Shown: piece by piece, positions 37,734 through 50,216 of the stretch
How positions within the stretch are numbered: the first letter of the stretch is position 1
How the letters are laid out: every line of letters begins with the position of its first letter
NCBI GenBank assembly: GCA_032718565.1
Contig: JAVGVS010000021.1
Location: forward strand, 1,997,384-2,061,383
DNA: 64,000 nt
Source of the DNA: Distichodus sexfasciatus
Lineage: Eukaryota > Chordata > Actinopteri > Characiformes > Distichodontidae
Reading direction: 5' to 3'
Position numbers and translations under genes: made by a program
The notes under the pieces: generated by a model
The model's input: the letters and a program-made list of their open reading frames with translations, nothing else
What the model was told of the DNA's origin: nothing
The model's database searches: none

Positions 37734-37998
37734 TCAAGCTTTCACACAAGCTTGAAATCTTTTTGTGAAGCCCTTTATGGCCTTGTTGATGGAATCCTAC
37801 AGCAGCGTGTCCCATATTAACTGCAAGACTTTCTTCAGCTCATCAGTGTTCTTCGGTTTGGGGTGAAATGTTTTGTAGCGTTCAAGCATAGAGCCCCAGA
37901 CATCATAATCAAGAGGGTTCAGGTCTGGAGAGTTTGGCGGCCATTCATCTCTACTAATGAAGTCACTACAGTTGGTGGCAATCCAGTCTTGAGTCAGC
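37734..37998 (-). pseudogene. Tc1/mariner-superfamily transposase relic (C-terminal part)
   Basis: Minus-strand translation reads ..DFISRDEWPPNSPDLNPLDY, followed by DVWGSMLERYKTF. The W-P-x-x-S-P-D-L-N-P-L-D signature is diagnostic of mariner-type transposases and carries a catalytic-triad aspartate. The frame continues through FHPKPKNTDELKKV and VLQLIWDTLL, then hits TAG (37797-37799), and resumes as DSINKAIKGFTKRFQACVKA before a TGA at 37734-37736. The N-terminal DNA-binding part and the first catalytic residues are absent, and no terminal inverted repeats were found. It is therefore a dead fragment. It was possibly split from its element by SINE insertions, since SINE A pieces flank it. 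Confidence 0.85.
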
Positions 37999-38139
37999 CT
38001 TGCTGTGTGAGCAGTTGGTGGCGTAACAGTAGGGTGTTAGCAATAAGTTTTCAGTAACACTTTCAAAGACTGTTGAAAAATATTTACCCTGTAAAATCTG
38101 AAACTTTGGCTGCGGAGAAATTGAATTTTGTCTGGTGGA

Positions 38140-38205
38140 AATTTTATATATAATTTTATATATTATAATTAATATATAATATATATTTTTTCAGAATATA
38201 TATCG
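38140..38205. repeat. AT-rich low-complexity block
   Basis: Runs of TATA/ATTA lying immediately 5' of the CpG-rich block at 38278. Confidence 0.8.
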
Positions 38206-38277
38206 TTCAAAGCATTTTTCCTTCCGATCTTTCTGGATCTTGGTAAACAGAAGTGTAACAACATTGAGCTTTGGGCC

Positions 38278-38613
38278 CTTTAAGAGTGAAGTCGAGGCGC
38301 CCGGAAGCTGGAGAGGAGCAGGTCGGTAAGTTCGAGGCGCTGCGGAGCGCCAGTGAGGCAGTGAGAGGGAGACGCGGATAAGAGAGTTACACAAGTCAGA
38401 TAGACACACAGAAAGAAAGAAAGACAGACAGAGGGATATATGTAGGGGTGACAAACGCAGATTTTACTGATTTTCCCCAGTGTTTTTTTTGGGGTCATTG
38501 CTCCTGTTTGGTAGATAAGCCTGTTTGAAGTCGGACGCGTTCGAAACCAACTACAGACGGGAACGCGCGAGTTTGATGCGCCGCTTCTACATGGTGTTGC
38601 AAGAAAGTAACAA
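38278..38613 (+). promoter_or_regulatory. SVIL: CpG-rich block: candidate distal SVIL promoter and leader exon
   Basis: An abrupt CpG-rich island in AT-rich DNA, with many CG sites ('cgaggcgcccgg', 'gaacgcgcga'). Two donors face downstream on the plus strand: TCG|GTAAGT at 38328 and AACAA|GTAAGT at 38614. An ATG at 38576 opens a 12-codon frame (MRRFYMVLQESN) that runs into the second donor in phase 2. The nearest plus-strand gene downstream is SVIL, 15.5 kb away. Human SVIL also has far-upstream untranslated exons. No transcript evidence is available, so the link to SVIL is inference. Confidence 0.45.
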
Positions 38614-41569
38614 GTAAGTTGTCATTACTTTAACACTCTCTTATTGCTTGCATATTTTATTGCTTATGTGTTTTTCTCAGTTTAGTTTCCTGCTTACGTG
38701 CACGTCTTTCGTGTGTGGTATAAGTTTATCAGAATTAGAAGTGTAGTCGCAAACGCGTCCATTTAAAGTGCAAGTAAAGCTGAGTTCACAGCGCCTTCCT
38801 TTATCCACAATATCAGCAGGTTTATCTAGATTCGGCATTATTAAATAAAGGTCATGTTTGTTTGTTTGTTTTCAAAAATGCTTTGCAGTCAAGTTCCCCA
38901 TAATTCACCTCAGTTACTATCATGATTCGGTGTGTGAGTTTTTTTTATAGTTAAATTTACAAACTGTTTTGCATTAAAAGTATCCATTCAAATAATTCAA
39001 CTTAAAGCATGTTTGCAAGTGTCACAAATCTAACACTCATTAAATACCAAAAGCCTTCCACACTGCCCTAATAGTTATGTTTGTCATGCTTTTATAGAAT
39101 GCTTTTAGGAAAACCTAAACAGCATTTTGCACTTTTTCATGATTTACACTGTATTTATTAATTAGAAAAAGGGACTTGTCTAGAAAACATAGAATTCTCT
39201 TCAAAGATGTTACCAGAGTTGCAACCTCACTTATTACTAGATTAAAGATTTCACATGTAGTTGTATTGTATATTCTTCTGTACATACTAGGAGGGCACTC
39301 AAAGGCGATTAGCTGAGCGAAGTTGTGTGTGCTTGGTTCTTCATGAAATATGATATCCAAGTTCTTTTACTACCTTTTTTATGAAGACATGCCTTGTGGG
39401 TTTTCTTTCTCTCTCTCTGTCAGCACTTTCAGACTTTTCTCTGTCCCTTTTCTCTATAAAGTATCTCTCTCACACACGCTCACACAGCAGGTAACGGCTT
39501 AATGTTGGGCAATCTTGAGCTAAAAGTAAATGTATATATATTTTATAGATTTGAAATGTAAAGGTCTGCAGCGACTGACTTGTTTGTCATTTCTATAGCT
39601 GATGATGGATAAGATGTGCATAAGGAACCAGTAGTGATTTCTGCAACCTGGTTTATCCATAAGGGGTACTTGTGCAGATTAAACATGCACCAGATCTTAA
39701 TGTATCACCATAACTCTAGTGCATGGTGCAACTCCTTGTGGGACTGTTTGCCAACATAAGGCTCTTGAACTATTGAAAACTGATTAGTCTGCTCTGCTAA
39801 TGTTTATTTGGCCTGTGCGGTGCTTGGCTGAACATGATTGCTTTTTTCACTGCCTCAGAAGTGCTATTGTTCTTGTCTGATTTGTAGATGAATTGCTTGA
39901 GGCCCGTGGTCTGTTTCAGGCACTTTAGGCAATGTTATGATGGATATTCCCTAAAGAAACTGTCATTTGAATATGCCCAAATTTTGATTTAAAGTAATCA
40001 GCAGCAGGTTTAAAACACTTGAGAGAGTGTTCAGATATACCAAGTGAAAGAGTTAACTATAGTATGCAAGGATTAAATTGATGCTCCCTTTGTTTTATTT
40101 ACTCACACAATGTGTTGTATGTGCACACACTCCTGCAATTCCATTCAACGTGCTGCATATGTGATCCACAAAGTAATACTGCTATCCATCACTCAGTATG
40201 CATGGCCACCGGACTCCTGGTGCAGCAGCTGTGTGGCCTGCATGGTGGTGAGATGATGACAGGAGGGGCTCAGTGTGCTGGAGGGGACTTGGGGTGTGTG
40301 TGTGTGTGTGAGGCCGCTCTGCTGCTGGGACATTTAGCGCCCAACATGGCCAGAGACTGGAGTTGGAGCCTGATGAATTAATTTTGTTTTGTAGTAAGGT
40401 ATTATGAGGGTAGGCTGATTCTATATTCTATTGAAACTGTTTTTTGTAACACATGCAGGAAGGATATGGCTCAGGACAGGTCACATGGTTTAAAGGACAC
40501 ACACACTGGAGCCAATATGCAGGAAGTTTACGTTACTGCAGAAACTGTAGTGTGTTAATATCCCAGGGGGCGGGGGCGGCTAACAAGACACATTTAATAA
40601 AGATATGGGTACTGTGGGTTTTGGGTCATGACTAATTTTTAGTACAAAGAAATTAAACACAGAGGAAACGATCTTAAGCTCAAATAATATTTCTATCAAA
40701 ACAATGGATCATATTGCAGTTCACGTTGCTGGATTCACCGAGAGGATTTTGCACTTCAGTGCTCAGCCAAAGTCAGCAGTGTTTTTCCTGATGCAAACTA
40801 GGAGGTAAAATTATTGTGCAATACAGTAATTAAACTGGGCAAGAACAGCAGGAACAGCTACAAAATGGGCATCATTCAAGATTATGGAGAGATGCATAAT
40901 GATGAACAGAACTGTTGAACCTCCTCTGACACCACCCATTGTTATCCTTGAACAGAGCACAGTTCCAGGACGTCCCCCCAACCCTGAATTACAGCTGACC
41001 TTGTTACGTAATTTTAGGGCTTACATCATCGATAGGGGCCCTGGAATGGGGGGTGGTAGATGGAGATGTAGAACAGAGGGATGGGGGCCTCAGCCTTCCC
41101 CAGCAAATCCACCCCCACTGTGGGATAAGAGGCAGCTGGAGGCCCCTGGGATCTGGTTCTCTCTGTGGAGGGTTGTGAAAATGGCCTTACAGGGTGTGCC
41201 GTGACATGCTGGATAAACTGTCTTGCGCATTCTGCTCCAGTCTGCTTTTTTCTTAACTTGTGTCTGTCATTTGAATGTGGTCTCTTTAATAGGTAACTAA
41301 TTTACAAATACAGCCAGGATAGAATATCCACTGAAATTCATATTGCAAATGCTTGCAAATTTATATTGCATGCATTTACAGTGTAAATAATCTCTTGTTG
41401 GTTTTCAAACTTCAGCCAGAGCATTATGCTGTTTTCTAGGTTATATTCCTGAGTGGCCTTGTGTGGCTTTGAGTCCGGCTGGTTTGCAGGATGTGACCTT
41501 TTGTTAGTGGAGGATGTGTCAAATATGAGTCGGTTTTCCAGCCCTCTGCAAACATTAAACAATGCTCAC

Positions 41570-41593
41570 TCACACACACACACACACACACAC
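41570..41593. repeat. (CA)n microsatellite
   Basis: Pure CA run of about 24 bp. Confidence 0.9.
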
Positions 41594-43282
41594 CCCTAAA
41601 ATTGTAGAGTTGATTCTTAGAAAGTTTTAGACACCTCTAGAGTGAGCTTTTCACCACTTCATACACAGAGCAAACATGAGGTGCACAGATGTGTTGATCA
41701 GTCTGGATCTACACTGGCTTGAGCCCATGGAATACCAGGGCAAGCCGGAAAAAGCATCTCGCTTAGACTGGTGTGCCCACTGGAGTTGTAGTGCCCCTCA
41801 AAACAATTTCTTACATATTTATATTTCCTGATTTCTGTAGATTATCAGCCCCACACTGCCAAATGTGGAATAGTAGTAAGGTACCTTAATTGAGTTTGTA
41901 CTGATGATACTTGGAGGTTAGATTTTGGTTGCATCACACCTCGAGTTCTCCAGACCACAACCCAGTGTCCCTGGTGAAGGCATTTTGCTACAAGGAGGCT
42001 GTAAATGACAGTTTTGAGTTGCAGATAAGTGTCAGCTTGATGCTCTGTGTTTGTCTTATTGCAACTTTATTGTTTCTGAAGCATTACTGACTACTCAAAG
42101 TCCATGCAATTATTGAGCTACGCTGGTTTGGATTGCAAATTGTAATTGCTCAGTTATCTAAAATAGAATTTGTGGCAACATGAGCTCCTAACTGATGACA
42201 AATTACATGCAAGCAATTCTGTATAGTATCTGTATAGTAAATTATTCATATTTTGGCCGAAATACATATGTGCCATACTATGAAATGTGTATTGTTACTG
42301 CCTTAGGCCATACAGCACAAGTATCACTATCATAGGTCTTGTGGAAGGTTAATGTAGTCTTTCTGTGTAATATTCACACCTTGACATTTGCATCCTTGTT
42401 TGAACACACGCATGCATGCACAAGCTTGCGTCTCACACAAAGAACTGTCTTTTGCTGACACAGACTCATCTGTTACCCACTGTGTTGCGTTGCTGGGGTC
42501 ATGGTTTGGTGCGTCTCCAGAATGCCTTTCTCCTGTCCGTCGGTCAAACGGAACACACCGCGGTGATGTCAAATGGAATCTGAGATGTGGTTAGGCCTCT
42601 TTGTCAACAACTGACTGTTTTCAGTATAACAACTCTAAAGTTTGGTGTGTTGTTATGGTTACATGGGGATGTCTGAGAGAAAGAAAGATGGAGCTGCAGT
42701 TAGGGCGTTGTATTTGGAGAGAAACAGTGGGTCTGTGCTAAAGAGAACATGATTTTCCAATTAAGTCTCCCCTCGGCTTTCCCTCCGTCAGAGTGCAAAC
42801 AGCCACATCTGGGGCACAACCAAACCCCCACCCAAGCAACAAACTCACAGGAGTCCGTCTTCTATCCATCTCTCTCTCTTGCCTTCATATGACGGTTCTG
42901 CTGTAAATTTTGCCGTCTTTCACTGTAAATGTCCAATCTCTTTCTCTTCCCTCGTCCCCTCCCTGAGAGCCGGTGCGATATTTTGATAATACGTGTGAGA
43001 TTTAACATGTGTTGCGTTCAGTAATTTACTGTGTATGCACATACCTACACACACAAACATAGAATGAGGTCATAGGTGTGTTGGTGTTCTGCTACAGAGA
43101 TTTGTGGTTTAGAAGGCCTCTCCATAATGAGTGATTTATAATCTCCCACCAAACAAACCAACCTCCTGTGTGAGGACTGAACGTTCTGAAATCACAAGTC
43201 CCTGACCCACGCGTAAACTCAAATGAAGGAAATGTCACGTGAGCCTCCATGCAGCTTATTAGATGATTAGCTTAAACATAAA

Positions 43283-43407
43283 GGGCTGGTTTCTTGCTCA
43301 TGGATTAAGCCTAGTCTTAGACTAAATTATAGTACCAATGGAGATTTAACATTTAAACTCAAAACTGGTCTAGGACTAGGCTTAATCCTTGACTGGGAAA
43401 TTGGCCC
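43283..43407 (+). mobile_element. Short palindromic MITE, copy 1
   Basis: About 125 bp bounded by inverted ends GGGCTGGTTTC...GGATTAAGCCTAGTC and GACTAGGCTTAATCC...AAATTGGCCC. No coding capacity. The copy at 44215 is in the opposite orientation. Confidence 0.7.
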
Positions 43408-43526
43408 AAAGTGTTAAAAGGTAAGATCACTTAGTCCAAGACTAGGCTTGTTTTAGTACAGGTTACTTAGTTCTTTTGTTGGTTCTTGCTTTTTTCAAAT
43501 AAATCAAGAAAATTAAGAAATATTTG

Positions 43527-43930
43527 AGTTATGGCTGCAACTAACAATTATTTTGTTAATCGATTAATCTGCTGAATTCATTTCCAACATTTTTTAATAA
43601 ACCGAACAGTCTGTTTCTTTTTTTTCTATATATTTTTTTACATTTTAAAATGGGAAAATAATATTTTCAGATTAATTGAAGTTTTGGCTATTTTTCGCCC
43701 ATTTGGACTCATTTTGACCTATAATTTCTTTTTGATTTACTTCTGGGAGAGAACTGCATTTTTGCGCAAGAGGGTGTTCCACATGAGTTTCAGAGGGTGG
43801 CATGCACGTATGTTTGCCCCATTAAGAGAAGTTTTGTTTGGAATTTTCCACTAGGGTCCTCTTTTAAAGTTTTTTTTGCCAAGAAATAATTTGATGATCA
43901 TTACAGGACGTGGTAACAAAGTTAAATAAT
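43527..43930. repeat. hAT-like repeat remnant
   Basis: Opens with 'tggctgcaactaacaattat' and 'gttaatcgattaatctg', a terminus typical of fish hAT families. A segment near 43690-43760 resembles, in reverse complement, part of the element at 16383-17399 ('agttctct', 'ataggtcaaa'). The right end is not defined. Confidence 0.4.
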
Positions 43931-44214
43931 TTATACATGCAGTTTTGTGTTGAGGGTCCCTGGGGTGAAAGTGTAGTAATTTACTACACTACACAGCGCA
44001 GTACATGTTTTAATGTTTGATGTTGCTTAAAGCTAAGATACATGTACTTGAGTGGGAGAGAATTGTTGTCAAAATCTGTTTTGGCCAGATCAATCAGTTC
44101 TAGAGACATATAACCTGCCTGCTGACTGGGACAATCTGTTACCCTAACCAAGTGCCTAAAGTGCCTGATTCTTCTCAACAAATATTACTAGTGCTAAATG
44201 TTGCTAGAAAGTAA

Positions 44215-44335
44215 GGGCCAATTTCCCAGATGAGGATTAAGTCTAGTCCTAGACTAGCTTTGAGTTTGAATGGTAAATCTCATTTAGTACTGCAGTTTAG
44301 TCCAAGACTAGACCTAAGCCAAGTCTAAATGTCCT
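44215..44335 (-). mobile_element. Short palindromic MITE, copy 2 (inverted)
   Basis: Starts 'gggccaatttcccag' and contains 'ggattaagtctagtcctaga' and 'ccaagactagacctaag', matching the reverse complement of copy 1. The far end is degraded. Confidence 0.6.
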
Positions 44336-44659
44336 AAATTGTTGGTTGTAAAATAAGCTCTGATTCCTTATTTTACACTATAATGCTCCTCTTCAAAGCA
44401 GCAGTATTGAAAATTAAATCATGTTTTGGTTGTTTTGCATTTTCCTCAGTGCACTGCAGCATTTGGGAGTTGTTGTTCCTCACTTAACCGTTAACCCAGA
44501 CAGATGCAGTTATCCCAGTGGACAATAAGCTTACACTGATTGTTTGTGTGACTTTGCCAGATGGACACACTGGCACCGGTTCATATTGTTTTTATAAAAA
44601 AGACGTTTTTTCCATTATGACCTGCCTGCTACCCCTTATTAAACCCTTTCAGACTGAAG

Positions 44660-44920
44660 TGTGCGTGTGGGCTTGGGGTTGGGATTTTTTTTGCGGTTGT
44701 GAGGGCCTGATTATCCCTTAAAACACAACAACCTCAGAATTGTCTGAATTTTTGTGGATTTTTAAAGACATTTTTCTGTGCAAGGTCTGTTAGAAAAAGC
44801 ATTTTTTATAGAAAAGTTCCTGCATTTATTTAAAAACTTACAGTCAAATGAATTGCTTTTGGTAAGTAATTATGGGAATCAGTGGAAGTGCCTCAGACAG
44901 ATAGTAAGACATGACTCTCT
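44660..44920. repeat. GT-carrying interspersed repeat, fourth copy
   Basis: Contains 'gtgagggcctgattatccct', 'tttgtggatttttaaagaca' and 'agaaaagttcctgcatttat'. These match the copy at 12148. Confidence 0.45.
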
Positions 44921-46499
44921 TTTTCCTCCTCTTGGTTGGCTGATCAGTAATGGACAAAATGTCACAGCAGTCCGAGATGTGCCATCACCTTGACAGCAGA
45001 CTCTCTGTCTCGTGTCCGGTCAGCGAGAGCGACAGTCAGCCAACAGTTTCGGTTCCAACAAAACCGTCCTGCGGTGTTGGGGTCGCACGGGTTTGAAGGC
45101 ATATTATAGGTTGCACTGTTTGCCGTGTGATTGTGGGTCTGAATGGCGGCTTGTTGGATGCTGGGCTGTGCTATCTGTCCCTCCCACAAGGGCCCAGTCC
45201 CTCTTCCAGTGCCCTTCCTCCCAGCTTTGTCCTTGTGGATTATGTTTGCCTCTCTGAGTTTACTGAGTCTGATGGTAAACGTTAGCATCAAGGATTAGGA
45301 GAGACCAGAATGAGAGGTAGAGTGGAATTCGAACTTATGTCTTTTTGACTATTCATGACTATTTACATTAACACCTTGCATATGTTTTACTCTTTATTTT
45401 CAATGTCTTGGCACAAACCTCCAAATCTAATTGCTTGTATGTAACAATGTACTTTGCTATAAACTTCCTTGTGATACTGGTTGATAATGCCTGTCATTAC
45501 ATGGATTAAATCATAAATTTAACTTTTAATAATGTACATTTTCATCTTTTAGTTTTTTTCAAACCCTTTGAATGAGACTGCCTGGCTCTGTAAATTGTAA
45601 ATTGTCATTTTTATTGATGTAATGTTTCATAATCTGTTGGAAGATGGTTGTATGAGAGTGAGTAGTAAGGGGTTTGACTCATTGTTCGAAGGCCTGACGT
45701 GGTCTCTCTGATCTCTCTCTCCCCCCATTCCTCTTTTCTTCCATCTCTCTGCCTCGTCTATAATGCCTTAATGGCCATGCGGCTGTATCTCATGTTAGTT
45801 AAGCATGTGGGTCGTTTATAGCTGCTGCCAGTGCCTCATTATAGAGATGCAGTAACCTTTTCAATCGTTATTCTTAAAAGAACAGGGTCACCTTTCTATT
45901 CCTCCACTTGTTTAATGTTTGTCTCTCTCGTTGTTGAACTGACCATAAGACATATGACTGATTTTTCATCATAATAAAACCATTAAAATGCAATATGTAA
46001 GCATATGCATTACATTAAAGAGCTTTGCCCTCTGTTTCACATTTTGTTTTAGATTGCCTTTATAGAGTTTGGGGTTTGTTTTTGTACCAAAGAACCCACA
46101 GAATGATTGTGTAATACCCTGCTGAATCCCCAGTAAACCCTCCCTCACGCCCACAAACATGATACACAAGGTTTAGTTGCCAAAAGTGAAACTTTTAATG
46201 ATTTCATTGTTGTGTTTTCATGGTGGAAGCAACAGTTTGTTGTAACACTTATTGAGTTTCAGAGGTCAGACTTTTATCCTGTTATTCACTCTCTCTTAAG
46301 CTGATTGAATTGTTTGTGCAGCTCTTGTCATGTCTACTTCTTTAGTTGACTTTCATGCACACTTTTTCAGCTGATTTCAGGGTTAGACAGGGCCGTGTCT
46401 GTAGTCTCATCAATGTTATTCAGCTCAAAGGGACACAGCAGCACCCTTTGCCCATACTAAACCTCAGCTGGCTTGTGTCCAGTGAGCAGTATTGAGCTT

Positions 46500-46524
46500 G
46501 TGTGTGTGTGTGTGTGTGTGTGTT
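46500..46524. repeat. (GT)n microsatellite
   Basis: Pure GT run. Confidence 0.9.
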
Positions 46525-48063
46525 TAGCTAGAATCTGGTTTGACACCGCTTTTTTTTTTCCCAACCAGTCTCTGTTTATTTCTGTTTTCAACTAGGCTAA
46601 TCTCTGTTTATTTTTCAGACAAGGCAAACATGCCTAAATGTTCATTTTTACATATGAAGAATTTTTGTGCTATATAAGCATATAGATTTGAACTTTGAAG
46701 AATATTACAAAATAAAATTAGAAAACATTAAATGAATATAAAAGAATTCCTATGAAATCTGTGCATTCATGCTGTTTTAGTGGTGTTTTGTTGCTGTTAG
46801 TGTGCATGAGGTTTGGAAGAAGTCCACTTAAGCCTCATCTTCATATCATAATCAGTGGCTATGACAGTGAGAGAAGATTAAGGACTGAAATAGGTTTCAC
46901 TCAAGCCAGCGCTACATAAAACAAAACTCTGCAATTGTCTGCAATTATACATAACACATAAGAGTGTTAACAACAGACTTGCGCAATAACACTACCGAAA
47001 ACAGGCTCCTCTCCAATGTGGCTGTAAGAAGAATGAAGTACGTATGAAGGGGCGGAAAGCTTGATTGTCTGAATGAGCAGTTGACAAAAGGGCATGATGG
47101 TGGTCTGGAAATAGCAGGTTGTTTCATTCATCTCTGTAACGTCGAAATATTTACAGTGAAAAATTTAATGAAATGTTTACTGAGGGGGACAAGCTTTTGA
47201 TAACTGAAAAAAACATGAGATTATAGATGGTCTCTCAAGGAAAATGGCTGTGTGGTCCTTTGGGGATAACCGTTCCTTTCATCTCGTATTGTCAGTAGGT
47301 TCAGTGCGACAACAAAGGTAGATAACTGAATAGCTAGTAAATATTTAGTATATAATTAAGAAACTGTTTAGGTGACTTTTAGCACCTCTCTTGTACGCCG
47401 CATAAACATTGCTCTCGTATAAGTGGACACACATTTACCCCATGTGATCTCCCCTGGCTTTTGCGCAGCTGAAATACAAACGGTTATGTTTTCACTTAGC
47501 TAATGAAGGCGTAAGTGCTTCTCAAAGTCAGATCGACATACACACAGGCACACTTTTGTTTAGGAGCTTCAGAGTTGTTGGATTACTGCCCAGATCCTGG
47601 TCGAATCAGTCAGTAAACATGTCAGGAATATACATTAAGAACTGGATTGTTTCACAAACGTGTGTGTATGTCTGTCTGTGTGTCAGATAGGGAGAAAAGG
47701 AACACTAGATGGTGCTGTGGTCAATGTTGAAAGGTAAACCTCTTTGCTTTTGAGGTTTTTCCTGTCCATGCTGAAGGTAGATTGCCTCAAATAGACCTTC
47801 ATCTAAACCTTTTTTCTAACTGTCAAAACCTTTGTTCTCCAGCTTTATGTATATGCTGATTTGTAAGCACAGTAAACTTTATTCAAAATCAGATTTGAGT
47901 TTTGAGTTCCAAGATTTCTGTCAACTTATTTGAGCACGTTGAGCACAAACTATGTTACTTTTAGATTTAGCTGTCGCTGAACAGAAGCTCATTTATAAGA
48001 CTGACAGCTGCTGTGGTAGAATGTGGCTCATTCTGTTTTCTGAGTTCTGTTCAGAGCTTTTCG

Positions 48064-48065
<2 letters not shown>

Positions 48066-48099
<34 letters not shown>
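48066..48099. repeat. (CA)n microsatellite
   Basis: Pure CA run of about 17 units. Confidence 0.9.
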
Positions 48100-48101
<2 letters not shown>

Positions 48102-48247
48102 TCTCTCTCATGACAATCCAGTAAGGCCCTACTTGGTGTGCCATGTGTTGCGTTCTCAGTAGTTGACATAAGGACTCCGTCATGATCTGTAATAGATAGA
48201 AGAATGTCCAGCTTTGCGTCTCACTCACTAACTTGTGTTCTTCGCAG

Positions 48248-48277
48248 CTTAGTCAAACATAATTCTCCCTGTCTTTG
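48248..48277 (+). other. Exon-like 30-nt segment, unproven
   Basis: Flanked by gtgttcttcgCAG and TTTG|GTAAGT. With an incoming phase of 2 it reads ..LVKHNSPCL and leaves phase 2, which fits the segment at 48709. It is very short and the pyrimidine tract is modest, so chance is quite possible. Confidence 0.2.
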
Positions 48278-48708
48278 GTAAGTCAAGATCTCTCCTTCTC
48301 TTCCTCACCACTCATGCACTCGAAGAGGTCGTAGTTCGGCCACATACTGCATGACCCCGGTTTACATTCGTGTGTCATATTCTATCTGGCTATTTTCATT
48401 CCCTCACCTCAGATTGCCCCCCTCGTCTCAACGCTTGGCGTGGTCTGGCACGGTGAGACTGCGGTGGGAAAGCACCGTGCTATATTTGTGAACTTTTGAT
48501 TCCTTCCTGGAGGGCACTGAAGCAACTGCCTCTGATTCTTTCCGAGGGGAGGGTTGATCGACGGCATGTGTGGGCGTGTGCGTCTTCTCTTCATGGGTTG
48601 CTTACGGTCTGTCCATATTCCAGTGACTTGTTCAATGACTGACCTCCTGGTGAGCTGGTCAGCCATAAGGAGTATTCCTCTGACAAATCTGGTGTGATCT
48701 CTTTGCAG

Positions 48709-48775
48709 TAATATTAATGGACTGCCACGTCTTCCTCATGAAAACGTGACTAAGATCAAGAGGCACAGATCCTTC
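48709..48775 (+). CDS. Exon-like 67-nt segment with one open frame, gene unknown
   Basis: Bounded by gatctctttgCAG and TTC|GTAAGT, both good consensus matches. Two frames are stopped. The third reads NINGLPRLPHENVTK then IKRHRSF, entering in phase 2 and leaving in phase 0. I do not recognise the peptide. It could be an alternative 5' coding exon of SVIL, a leader exon, or chance. A phase-0 partner could be an acceptor at 'gtaccag' (54146), which would splice into the body of the first SVIL exon, but that is speculative. Confidence 0.3.
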
Positions 48776-49463
48776 GTAAGTGGGTTATGATTATTATTAT
48801 ACCTATTTACAGTCCAGATTACAAGCGTAGCAGACGTTCGTTGACTGTCATTGTTGTACCCCCCGTGGGACGGCTTTGTGTGTGATTGTTAGAACTGATG
48901 CATCTTGAGTCCTTTCTGAATTTCTGGGTCTCATTTGATTTCAGTTTTTTTTTATTGTTATGGGAAAACATATGGTTAAATGCCCCAATGATGTGGATCA
49001 TTTATTACACAGGTAGTGTCAGACTATGTTCTTATGTTTTAATACGAATGTTTTAATAAGTAGAACTTTGTGTGTGGGTCAGAGGGGGCGGTGCTTGGCC
49101 TTGAGCTCTCCAGCTGTCCACTGATCTCCACCTGCCCTCTCCATCAGAGTATAGCAGCTAAAATAGAACACACACCCATACACACAGCATACCGCTATCT
49201 TTGTCCCTGCCGCATGAAGTCAATCTGTACTGTAGGAGGACCTGTATAAAGTGACATTTTAGTCTGCACAGTCAAATACTCAGTAGGCTTTGATGAGCTC
49301 ATCGCTCGTGTCTTATCTACTAAAGTGTGTGGTGACTACAGTATTACTGTGACGTCAGAGAGACACCAGAATGGTGCTTTGCCTCAACCATATTATGTAG
49401 CAGTATTTATCAGGTTTTACTTTTCTGCTATTTGTTGCATTGTGTCGTTCATGGCATAATAAC

Positions 49464-49888
49464 TAGGGCCAGCCAATTAACCGAAAATTAATCAAAACTG
49501 ACTTTCAGAACCTCTAACTGACGTAATCTTGCTTATGGCAATTATTACTTTAAAAATGCTGTTAAATACTTTGTTACTTTCCCCAGTGTCATGTGGTTTC
49601 CCCTTAAAACATAACACATGTTGTCACATGACTCTGCCATGTCCAGTCTGCATCCAATCTTCGTCTGTCGTCTTCAGTTATTTTAAAACCACACAGATAA
49701 TATATACACTCTTTCAGAAAAAATAGATAGGTTTATGCGCTATTACAAATGAAAGGATAGTACAAATCTTGTTAGTGAACTAAGAGGGTAAAAACTAAGA
49801 GTAAAACCCAAAAACTAAATAATGGTTCATTAAAAATAATCGAGGTGAAATGCTCAGTTAATTGTGATATTGATGTTGGATCAGCCTA
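49464..49888. repeat. Possible hAT-like MITE
   Basis: Starts 'tagggccagccaattaacc' and ends 'ggatcagccta', giving weak inverted ends. No target duplication could be matched. Confidence 0.35.
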
Positions 49889-50059
49889 CCCAAATATTAA
49901 TACATTTTGACTAAGAATTTTAGGGACATCTTAAAATTCTCATTCACCATCACATTACAAGCTCATCACAGTCTGTTCTACTGTAGCTACTGTCCTCTCA
50001 GCTCCAGTTACATAAACCCAGTTTAGATACTTCCTCTCTGGCTAGTCCTATAAAGGTTG

Positions 50060-50216
50060 CATGTATGTGTGTATGTGTGTGTATGTATGTATGTATGTGT
50101 GTGTGTGCGCCAGTCGGCAGCACAGTGAATTAATTTGCTTTTTTGTCTTGAACTTGTCATATATACAGTTGTTTACTGTTATAAACTTGGCCCTTGACGA
50201 ATGTCTCTTGGGGCTG

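Larger units (their letters stand above)
29656..38270. other. Intergenic region between JCAD and SVIL
   Basis: No supported gene. It holds SINE copies (30411, 32458, 32593, 37435, 37590), a mariner transposase relic (37734-37998), a CT-rich stretch (32870-33035), a (TA)n run (33714-33733), an AT-rich low-complexity block (38140-38205) and a near-perfect 25-bp palindrome (36695-36719). In human no protein-coding gene lies between JCAD and SVIL, which agrees. Confidence 0.6.
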
